Of a stretch of 23,787 nucleotides of DNA, positions 16,226 to 22,441 are shown in pieces (the first letter of the stretch is position 1; the number at the start of each line of letters is the position of its first letter). Position numbers and translations under genes: made by a program. The stretch comes from DASSBR01 sp035701285. Its GTDB lineage: Bacteria > Pseudomonadota > Gammaproteobacteria > Natronospirales > DASSBR01. The notes beneath the pieces are model-generated. The model did not search any database. It was given only the letters and a program-made list of their open reading frames with translations, and was not told the origin of the DNA. Where the stretch lies: positions 1 to 23,787 of the forward strand of contig DASSNT010000055.1 in NCBI GenBank assembly GCA_035701285.1. Reading direction: 5' to 3'.

Positions 16226-17896
16226 TCAGGCCGTCTTCAGCCGGCGATACTTGATCCGGTGCGGCGTCTCCGCTTCCGCGCCCAGGCGGCGCTTCCGGTC
16301 GGCTTCGTAATCCGCGTAATTGCCCTCGAACCACACGGTCTGGCTGTCGCCTTCGAACGCGAGGATGTGGGTCGCGACGCGGTCGAGGAACCAGCGGTCA
16401 TGCGAAATCACCACGGCGCAGCCGGGGAACGTCAGCAGCGCTTCTTCCAGTGCCCGCAGGGTTTCGACGTCCAGATCGTTGGTGGGCTCGTCGAGCAGCA
16501 GTACGTTGCCGCCACTCCGGAGCAGCTTGGCGAGGTGCACGCGATTGCGTTCGCCGCCGGACAGGCTGCCGACGCGCTTCTGCTGGTCCGGCCCCTTGAA
16601 GTTGAAGCGCCCGACGTAGGCGCGCGAGGGAGTCTCATAGCTGCCGACCGTGATGATGTCCTGGCCTTCGGAGATTTCTTCCCAGACGGTTTTGTCCGCG
16701 GCCAGCGCATCGCGGCTTTGGTCGACGTAGGCGATCTTGACCGTCTCGCCAATTCGCAGCTCGCCGGCATCCGGCTTTTCCTGGCCGACGATCATCCGGA
16801 ACAGCGTCGTCTTGCCGGCGCCGTTCGGGCCGATCACGCCGACGATGCCGCCGGGCGGCAGGTTGAAGTTCAAGTCGTCGACCAGCAGCCGGTCGCCGAA
16901 CTGTTTGCGCACGCCCTTGGCTTCGACGACCACGTCACCGAGCCGCGGGCCCGGCGGAATATAAAGCTCCTGGGTTTCGTTGCGCTTCTGGAACTCGGCC
17001 GACGACAGCTCTTCGAAGCGGGCCAGGCGCGACTTGCTCTTCGCCTGGCGGCCTTTCGGGTTCTTGCGCACCCATTCCAGCTCCGCCTGCATCGCCTTGC
17101 GGCGCGACGACTCCTGCTTCTCTTCGATCTCGAGGCGCTTTTCCTTCTGCTCCAGCCAGGAAGAGTAGTTGCCTTCCCACGGAATGCCGTGGCCGCGGTC
17201 GAGCTCGAGAATCCAGCCGGCGACGTTGTCGAGGAAGTAACGGTCATGCGTTACGGCAACGACGGTGCCTTTGTATTCGCCCAGGAAATGCTCCAGCCAG
17301 GCCACAGATTCGGCGTCCAGATGATTGGTCGGCTCATCGAGCAGCAGCATGTCCGGCGACGACAGCAGCAGCCGGCACAGCGCGACGCGGCGGCGCTCGC
17401 CACCGGAAAGCTTTGTCACGTCGGCCTCCCAAGGCGGCAGCCGGAGCGCTTCGGCCGCGACGTCGAGCTGATGCTCGAGGCTATGGCCGCCGGCGGCCTG
17501 CAGGATGTTTTCCAGCCGTGCCTGCTCGGCCGCCAGCGCATCGAAGTCCGCGTCGGGCTCGGCGTAGGCGGCGTACACCGCGTCGAGCTGTTCCTGCGCT
17601 TCCTTGACGCTGCCGAGGCCTTCCTCGACATTGCCGCGCACGTCCTTGGCCGGATCAAGCTGCGGTTCCTGCGGCAGATAGCCGATATTGATGCCCGGCT
17701 GCGGCCGCGCTTCGCCATTAATTTCTGTATCGATGCCCGCCATGATCCGCAGCAGGCTCGACTTGCCCGCGCCGTTCAGGCCGAGCACGCCGATCTTGGC
17801 GCCGGGGAAGAAGGACAGCGAAATGTCTTTCAGAATTTCGCGCTTGGGGGGCACTACCTTGCCCACCCGATTCATCGTATAGATGTATTGCGGCAT
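16226..17896 (-). CDS. ettA: Energy-dependent translational throttle protein EttA (ABC-F)
   Basis: EttA binds the ribosomal E site and gates the first elongation step according to ATP/ADP. The 556-aa protein has two ABC cassettes and no membrane segments. Cassette 1: Walker A GLNGAGKSS (39-47), signature LSGGERRR (163-170), Walker B with Glu188 in LLLDEPTNHLD. The charged P-site tether linker spans about 240-300. Cassette 2: Walker A GPNGAGKTT (356-364), LSGGERNR (445-452), Glu470 in LLLDEPTNDLD. The N-terminus MPQYIYTMNRVGKVVPPKRE is near-identical to known EttA proteins and fixes the start at 17896 although the ribosome site is weak. A longer open frame on the opposite strand is a GC-driven shadow. 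Confidence 0.97.
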   Translation of the reverse strand: MPQYIYTMNRVGKVVPPKREILKDISLSFFPGAKIGVLGLNGAGKSSLLRIMAGIDTEINGEARPQPGINIGYLPQEPQLDPAKDVRGNVEEGLGSVKEAQEQLDAVYAAYAEPDADFDALAAEQARLENILQAAGGHSLEHQLDVAAEALRLPPWEADVTKLSGGERRRVALCRLLLSSPDMLLLDEPTNHLDAESVAWLEHFLGEYKGTVVAVTHDRYFLDNVAGWILELDRGHGIPWEGNYSSWLEQKEKRLEIEEKQESSRRKAMQAELEWVRKNPKGRQAKSKSRLARFEELSSAEFQKRNETQELYIPPGPRLGDVVVEAKGVRKQFGDRLLVDDLNFNLPPGGIVGVIGPNGAGKTTLFRMIVGQEKPDAGELRIGETVKIAYVDQSRDALAADKTVWEEISEGQDIITVGSYETPSRAYVGRFNFKGPDQQKRVGSLSGGERNRVHLAKLLRSGGNVLLLDEPTNDLDVETLRALEEALLTFPGCAVVISHDRWFLDRVATHILAFEGDSQTVWFEGNYADYEADRKRRLGAEAETPHRIKYRRLKTA

Positions 17897-17973
17897 CGGG
17901 AATCAGTACAGGTTGAAAGAGAGAATCATTATCCCGAAAAGGGGGCCGCAGAACCACTCCCGAGGTTCACGAA

Positions 17974-18085
17974 GGGCGGCGGTGCGGTAGCTTCTCTCAG
18001 GGACGCCGTGAATACATCCCTGTAGGCTCTGCGTTCGACATCCCTGTCTCACACAGCCCTGAGAGAAGCTACCGCACCACCGCCC
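17974..18085 (+). repeat. Structured dispersed repeat, copy 2
   Basis: 112-bp element in the ettA-htpX divergent gap (17897-18235, which holds only this copy and the heptamer array). It has the same core as copy 1 with G at the variable position. Its arms are different but near-perfectly paired: GGTGCGGTAGCTTCTCTCAG with the complementary CTGAGAGAAGCTACCGCACC, extended by GGGCGG/CCGCCC with one mismatch. The second inner hairpin is GACA-TCCC-TGTC. This is the strongest stem of the four copies. Confidence 0.85.
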
Positions 18086-18104
18086 CGACACGTTGTCGTA
18101 TTCC

Positions 18105-18174
18105 AAACCCCAAACCCCAAACCCCAAACCCCAAACCCCGAACCCCGAACCCCGAACCCCGAACCCCGAACCCC
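18105..18174 (+). repeat. Heptamer tandem array, (AAACCCC)5 then (GAACCCC)5
   Basis: Ten uninterrupted 7-bp units, 70 bp in total, in two homogeneous blocks that differ only at the first base: AAACCCC at 18105-18139 and GAACCCC at 18140-18174. The minus strand carries ten G4 tracts with three-base loops, so strong G-quadruplex potential is expected. The array ends 61 bp before the htpX ATG and lies 208 bp upstream of ettA. Unit number could change by slippage. It is noncoding. Confidence 0.97.
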
Positions 18175-18235
18175 GCTTCGTTAGGAGCAGCAGCAGGACT
18201 TGTCAAATCTTCGGACTGTCCCCATGATTTCCAGC

Positions 18236-19090
18236 ATGAACACACTACGTACGACTGCCTTACTGGCGCTTTTGACGGCGCTGTTTCTCTGGATCGGCCA
18301 TGCCCTAGGCGGTATGGCGGGTTTGGTGATTGCGTTTATTTTTGCCGCTGGGATGAACATCGGCAGCTATTGGTTCTCCGATAAGCTGGTGTTGCGGATG
18401 TATCGGGCGCGGGAGGCGGGGCCGGGTGAAGCACCGGAACTGCATTCGATTGTCGCCGAACTGGCACAGCGCGCCTCGATGCCGATGCCGCGCGTGTATA
18501 TCGTCGACAGCGACGCGCCGAACGCATTTGCGACCGGCCGCGGTCCCGACCATGCTGCCGTCGCGGCGACGACCGGGCTGCTGCGCATGATGACCCGTGA
18601 AGAGCTGACCGGGGTACTGGCGCACGAACTGTCGCATGTGCGGCATCGGGATACGCTCGTCAGCGCCATCGCCGCTACGCTCGGCGGCGCCATCGCAATG
18701 CTGGCAAACATGGCGCAGTGGGCGCTGTTGTTCGGCGGCTTCGGCGGCAACGATGAAGATGAGGGCGGCATGGGCTTCGCTGGTGCGCTCGTAATGATGA
18801 TCGTCGCGCCGATCGCGGCCACGCTGATTCAACTCGCGGTGTCGCGTTCACGCGAATACGGCGCGGACGATGGCGGAGCCGAATTGACCGGTAATCCGCT
18901 CGGGCTCGCGAGCGCATTGCGCAAGCTGGACAGCGCCAACCAGCGCATGGTTATGCCGCGTGCGCAGGCGCATCCGGCGACGTCGCATCTGTTTATCGTC
19001 AATCCGCTGAAGGGTGGCCTGGCTTCTCTCTTTTCGACGCACCCGCCGATCGAGGAACGGATTCGCCGGTTGGAGGCTATGGCGAAGTAA
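18236..19090 (+). CDS. htpX: Membrane zinc metalloprotease HtpX
   Basis: M48-family protease of the inner membrane involved in quality control of membrane proteins. The 284-aa protein has N-terminal hydrophobic segments (about 7-25 and 28-46), the zinc motif HELSH at His130-His134 with Glu131 (GVLAHELSHVRHRD), membrane segments near 143-168 and 181-202, and the third ligand Glu207 in SRSREYGAD. The C-terminus SHLFIVNPLKGG, FSTHPPIEERIRRLEAM is typical. I chose the ATG at 18236 (MNTLRTT) from family N-termini. ATG 18224 and a TTG at 18200 are in frame; none has a strong ribosome site, although AGGA precedes the TTG closely. The heptamer array is immediately upstream. Confidence 0.93.
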   Translation: MNTLRTTALLALLTALFLWIGHALGGMAGLVIAFIFAAGMNIGSYWFSDKLVLRMYRAREAGPGEAPELHSIVAELAQRASMPMPRVYIVDSDAPNAFATGRGPDHAAVAATTGLLRMMTREELTGVLAHELSHVRHRDTLVSAIAATLGGAIAMLANMAQWALLFGGFGGNDEDEGGMGFAGALVMMIVAPIAATLIQLAVSRSREYGADDGGAELTGNPLGLASALRKLDSANQRMVMPRAQAHPATSHLFIVNPLKGGLASLFSTHPPIEERIRRLEAMAK

Positions 19091-19110
19091 CCGGTATTGA
19101 CTTCGTTTCC

Positions 19111-19221
19111 GGCGCCCACTCCGGCAGCGCTTTTCCGGGACGCCGTAAATACATCCCTGTAGGCTCCGGGTTCGGCATCCTGCCTCACACGCCCCGGAAA
19201 ACCACTTCCGGAGTACGCGCC
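19111..19221 (+). repeat. Structured dispersed repeat, copy 3
   Basis: 111-bp element 20 bp after the htpX stop, nearly identical to copy 1 including flanking CTTCGTT. One arm pair reads TTTTCCGGG/CCCGGAAAA where copy 1 has TTTTCAGGG/CCCTGAAAA, a compensatory A-T to C-G change. The inner hairpin GGCA-TCC-TGCC is the same as in copy 1. It lies in the 331-bp gap 19091-19421 between convergent htpX and the M14 hydrolase gene. Confidence 0.85.
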
Positions 19222-19285
19222 TGTGTTGCGCCCGCCGAAAGAACCCGGACGACGGATGCGCGGGAATTGGGTTGGCGTGAGCGCA

Positions 19286-19397
19286 GGTGCGCGCTCCGGT
19301 GACAGTTCTCAGGGGCGTGAGCAACAGGGATGTTGCGACCGCAGCCTACAGGGATGTATTCACGGCGTCTCTGAGAACTGGCACCGGAGTGGGCGCC
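19286..19397 (-). repeat. Structured dispersed repeat, copy 4 (inverted)
   Basis: 112-bp element in opposite orientation, 24 bp beyond the stop of the M14 hydrolase gene. Read on the minus strand it has the same core with G at the variable position, arms AGTTCTCAG/CTGAGAACT and CTCCGGTG/CACCGGAG, and a longer inner hairpin GCAACA-TCCC-TGTTGC. The 64 bp separating it from copy 3 (19222-19285) show nothing recognisable. Confidence 0.85.
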
Positions 19398-19421
19398 GGA
19401 AAAGTGCAAAAAGATGCCGGT

Positions 19422-20432
19422 CTACGCTGGATCGCTAAACCCATTCCTGAATGCTTCCACCCGCGTCGCAACGCCGCGCGATCGATCGAAGTGCGCGAGG
19501 TGAAACATCGCGTCGCCTTCATACACCAGCGGAATGTTGGTGCAGCCGATGACCAGGCCGGCGAATGGCGCGACGACATCCTCTTCCTGCTCGCCGAACG
19601 GATCGGCGATCCGCCCCAGCAACTCGCCTTTTTTGACCCAAGCGCCGAGGCCTGCCGCGAACCGCGCGACGCCGCTGACCGGTGCACGCACCCACGTGCT
19701 GCCAGCCGCCAGGGCCGGCTTCGCGTGTGCCTGCTTCGATCGCGATGGCGGCAGCATGCCGATGGCGCGCATCACGTTGATGATGCCGCGCACGCCGGCG
19801 CGGATGCTCAGTTCATCGAATCGTAGTGCCTCGCCGGCTTCGTAGAGCAGCATGGTGATACCGAGCTGGGCAGCGACTTCGCGCAGCGACCCCTCGCGCA
19901 AATCGGAATTCAGAATGACCGGCGTGCCGAAGGCCTCCGCCAGCCGTCGCGTTTCGGCGTCATCCAGGTTCGCTCGAATCTGCGGCAGGTTGCTGCGGTT
20001 AAGCGCCCCGGTGTGCAGGTCGATGCCGTAGTTCGCCTTGGCGACGATCTCCGTCATGAACAGGTTGGCGTGGCGTGCGGCGAGCGAACCTTTCTCCGTG
20101 CCCGGAAAGCTGCGGTTGAGATCGCGCCGGTCGGGCAGGTAGCGCGACTGTTCGAGAACGCCCAGCACATTGACGATCGGCACGGCGAGCAGCGTGCCGC
20201 GCAGGTGGTTCAGCGCGGGGCGCACCAGCAAGCGGCGGATGATCTCGATGCCGTTCAGTTCGTCGCCGTGGATCGCGGCCGAAACGAACAGGCAGGGTCC
20301 GGGCCGGCGGCCGTGGATCACGTGCACCGGCATGCTGATCGGGTTGTGGGTGTAAAGCTGGCCGAGCGGCAGGTGGAGCGTGACGCGGCTGCCGGGGGCG
20401 ATGTCGGTTCCGGCCAGGGTCAGTGGCTTCAT
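19422..20432 (-). CDS. AstE/AspA-like M14 zinc hydrolase (succinylglutamate desuccinylase/aspartoacylase family)
   Basis: Members of this family cleave amide bonds of acyl amino acids or glutamyl-like linkages. The 336-aa protein has zinc ligands His55 and Glu58 (AAIHGDELNG), His140 (GIDLHTG), the substrate-site RDLNRSFPG (103-111) and the likely catalytic Glu198 (LLYEAGE). The C-terminal part (about 245-325) is a beta-rich, biotinyl/lipoyl-like segment (VRAPVSGVARF, GAWVKKGELLGRI, VVAPFAGLVIG) usual in this subgroup. Its ATG overlaps the rimK stop by 4 bp (ATGA). Linkage with RimK suggests it could act on glutamate added by RimK or on a related compound, which is inference. Last gene of the five-gene run. 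Confidence 0.88.
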   Translation of the reverse strand: MKPLTLAGTDIAPGSRVTLHLPLGQLYTHNPISMPVHVIHGRRPGPCLFVSAAIHGDELNGIEIIRRLLVRPALNHLRGTLLAVPIVNVLGVLEQSRYLPDRRDLNRSFPGTEKGSLAARHANLFMTEIVAKANYGIDLHTGALNRSNLPQIRANLDDAETRRLAEAFGTPVILNSDLREGSLREVAAQLGITMLLYEAGEALRFDELSIRAGVRGIINVMRAIGMLPPSRSKQAHAKPALAAGSTWVRAPVSGVARFAAGLGAWVKKGELLGRIADPFGEQEEDVVAPFAGLVIGCTNIPLVYEGDAMFHLAHFDRSRGVATRVEAFRNGFSDPA

Positions 20433-21334
20433 CCAGTGCCCTTGGTGCGTGTTTTGCCGGGCTTGGCGTTCTTTTCGATAAAGCCGATGATCATGCCGGC
20501 GATGTCTTTGCCGGTTGCGCCTTCGATGCCTTCCAACCCAGGCGACGAATTGACCTCCATCACCACAGGGCCGTGGTTGGAACGCAGAATGTCGACGCCG
20601 GCCACGTTGAGTCCCATGATCTTGGCCGCGCGCGTCGCGGTCGAGCGTTCTTCGGGCGTAATGCGAATGACTTCCGCGCTGCCGCCGCGGTGCAGGTTGG
20701 AGCGGAACTCCCCTTCCTTCGCCTGCCGCTTGATTGACGCGACGACCTTGTCGCCGATGACGAAGCAGCGAATGTCGGCGCCGCGCGCCTCGCCGATGAA
20801 CTCCTGTACCAGGAAGTGCGCGTCCAATCCGCGGAACGCTTCGATCACGCTTTCGGCGGCCTTGCGCGTTTCCGTCAGCACGACGCCGACGCCTTGCGTG
20901 CCTTCCGTCAGCTTGATGACGACCGGCGCGCCGCCGACCAGGTTCAGCAGGTCTTCGGTATCGTCTGGTGAGTGGGCGAAGCCGGTCACCGGCAGCCCGA
21001 TGCCCTTGCGCGACAGCAATTGCAGCGAGCGCAGCTTGTCGCGCGACCGGCCGACTGCGACGGATTCATTGAGCGGAAAGACGCCAATCATCTCGAACTG
21101 GCGCAGCACGGCTGTCGCATAAAAGGTGATCGATGCGCCGATTCGGGGGATGACGGCATCGAAGCCGGTGAGCTTGCGGCCCTTGTAATGGATTTCCGGG
21201 TTGTGCGCGGCGATGTTCATGTAACAGCGAAGCGGGTCGATGACGCGCACCTCGTGGCCGCGCGCTTCGCCGGCCGCAACCAGCTTTTCGGTGGAATAGA
21301 GCTTCGGGTTCCTGGAGAGGATGGCGATTTTCAT
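20429..21334 (-). CDS. rimK: ATP-grasp glutamate ligase RimK
   Basis: RimK adds glutamate residues to the C-terminus of ribosomal protein S6 in E. coli and Pseudomonas; some homologues have other substrates. The 301-aa protein starts MKIAILSRNPKLYST, the standard RimK N-terminus. ATP-grasp features are Lys141 (VVIKLTEG), the glycine loop TEGTQGVGV (143-151), Glu178 (VQEFI), RSNLHRGG (211-218), and the Mg-binding Asp248, Glu260 and Asn262 (GVDILRS, VVMEVNSSPGLEGIE). The start at 21334 has AAGG about eight bases upstream, overlapping the rimB stop region. The frame extends 14 codons upstream into rimB. Coupled by a 4-bp overlap to the M14 hydrolase gene. Confidence 0.95.
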   Translation of the reverse strand: MKIAILSRNPKLYSTEKLVAAGEARGHEVRVIDPLRCYMNIAAHNPEIHYKGRKLTGFDAVIPRIGASITFYATAVLRQFEMIGVFPLNESVAVGRSRDKLRSLQLLSRKGIGLPVTGFAHSPDDTEDLLNLVGGAPVVIKLTEGTQGVGVVLTETRKAAESVIEAFRGLDAHFLVQEFIGEARGADIRCFVIGDKVVASIKRQAKEGEFRSNLHRGGSAEVIRITPEERSTATRAAKIMGLNVAGVDILRSNHGPVVMEVNSSPGLEGIEGATGKDIAGMIIGFIEKNAKPGKTRTKGTG

Positions 21335-21344
21335 TTTGGTGGCC

Positions 21345-21845
21345 TTAACTGTCCCTGTGTTGTTTCGCCCGTGCACTGGTCAAAAACGACGCGCCCGGGT
21401 CGACCATCAGCCGGTGACGAAGCGCGGTGCGCCCGACCAGCATCCGGAAGCGCATTGTATCGCGGCCGGTAAGCGTTAATTCAATCGGCCAGGCGACGTC
21501 GGCGATCACGATGCGGGTGGCGATCACCAGGCGCTTCTCGCCATGGCCGCCGGAGTCCTTGACCCAGCGTTCGTCGATCACCTGGGCCTCGGCGTGCACG
21601 GCGGGACTGTCCGGCCCCTGTTCCGGATGAACGCCGAACCGTACCCAGGCCTCGCCATCTTGGCGAAAGCGTTCCAGCGAGAACGCATGCAGCGCAGAGG
21701 TGCGCGCGCCGGTATCGATCTTGGCTTTGATCCGGGGAATGCCTAGTTCCGGCAGCGCAACCCACTCGCGCCAACCCACGACGGCTTTTTTTGTTTCGGT
21801 GGCGACCAATGCTGAAGCTTCAAACGGCTGAATGCACCGAATCAT
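21345..21845 (-). CDS. rimB: RimB-like retropepsin-type protease (RimK-associated)
   Basis: 166-aa member of the family annotated as 'ATP-dependent zinc protease', which structurally resembles retropepsins. The motif VGWREWVALPELGIP leads to KAKIDTGARTSALHA with Asp44-Thr45-Gly46, the aspartic-protease-like triplet. Conserved blocks IVIADVAWPIELTLTGRDTMRFRMLVGRTAL and DPGASFL complete the fold. In Pseudomonas RimB acts with RimK and controls S6 modification. The start at 21845 overlaps the upstream gene's TGA as ATGA. The frame continues far upstream only as a shadow of that gene. Ten bases separate it from rimK. Confidence 0.9.
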   Translation of the reverse strand: MIRCIQPFEASALVATETKKAVVGWREWVALPELGIPRIKAKIDTGARTSALHAFSLERFRQDGEAWVRFGVHPEQGPDSPAVHAEAQVIDERWVKDSGGHGEKRLVIATRIVIADVAWPIELTLTGRDTMRFRMLVGRTALRHRLMVDPGASFLTSARAKQHRDS

Positions 21846-22441
21846 ACCACCGGAACATCTTCCGGCCGGTCGATGTCGTGCAGGACCGGCAACTCGCGAA
21901 AGCGCCAGCCGAGTTCCTGCAGCCGCGCGCGCGTCGCCGCCAGAACGGTCGCGCTTCCCCACTCGATGTCTTTGAACAGGGCCGGGTGGTTGCGGGCCAG
22001 GCCAATAAGCACGTAGCCGCCATCGGCAGCCGGGCCCAGCACGGCATCGTTGCCGCAAGCGAGCGCATCCAGCGCCGTCACCAGATAACTCGCCGAGTAC
22101 TCCAGGCAGTCGCTGCCGGTCAGCAGGCCGTAAGCGTGCGTTGCCAGCGCGTCGTCGAGTGCCGCGTGCATGCGGCTGCCGAGGTCGCCGGGCGGCTGTT
22201 CGCGGAGGGTCACCGCGTGGGCCATCGCCAAGTCAGCAAATACGGGGTGAGCCGAGGAGGGTGTGGACCACAGCTCAACCGGCCCGAGCCGCGCGGCGCC
22301 GGCCGTTGTGACCGCATGCCGGATCAGCTTCTCGTGCAGCCTTGCGGCGCCGTCCGCACCCAGCATCGGGATCAGGCGCGTTTTGGTCTTGCCCGGCTCG
22401 GGTGCCTTGGCGAAGACGATGACTTTGGCTTCAGGCGTCAC
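21842..22441 (-). CDS. DUF2064/TIGR04282 glycosyltransferase-like protein
   Basis: 199-aa GT-A-like protein. Family motifs: VIVFAKAPEPGKTKTRL (residues 7-23, nucleotide-binding-like), LTGSDCLEY (107-115, the metal/sugar-site region), LGPAADGGYVLIGL (135-148) and FKDIEWGSATV. Relatives are annotated as glycosyltransferases of an arsenosugar-type pathway, but the activity is mostly unproven and no arsenic genes are visible here. I chose the GTG at 22441 because it overlaps the upstream stop as GTGA and begins just before the conserved strand. A longer frame to 22510 would overlap the upstream gene by about 70 bp. Second gene of the five-gene run. Confidence 0.85.
   Translation of the reverse strand: MTPEAKVIVFAKAPEPGKTKTRLIPMLGADGAARLHEKLIRHAVTTAGAARLGPVELWSTPSSAHPVFADLAMAHAVTLREQPPGDLGSRMHAALDDALATHAYGLLTGSDCLEYSASYLVTALDALACGNDAVLGPAADGGYVLIGLARNHPALFKDIEWGSATVLAATRARLQELGWRFRELPVLHDIDRPEDVPVV

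Noticed and set aside
16259..18025. 588-codon plus-strand open frame opposite ettA
   Set aside because: Longer than ettA itself, but the minus-strand frame encodes unmistakable ABC-F motifs. The plus frame has none and arises from GC-rich codon use.
17903..18127. Short ORFs within the repeat copies (for example the QGCIHGV-type peptides)
   Set aside because: They recur only because the repeat core is conserved; they lack ribosome sites and change frame between copies.
18105..18174. CRISPR array or real telomere
   Set aside because: Units are 7 bp with no spacers, and the array is internal to a bacterial chromosome between two genes.
21842..22441. Arsenosugar biosynthesis island
   Set aside because: Only one protein resembles a family with that annotation; no arsM, arsS or other arsenic genes are in the window.
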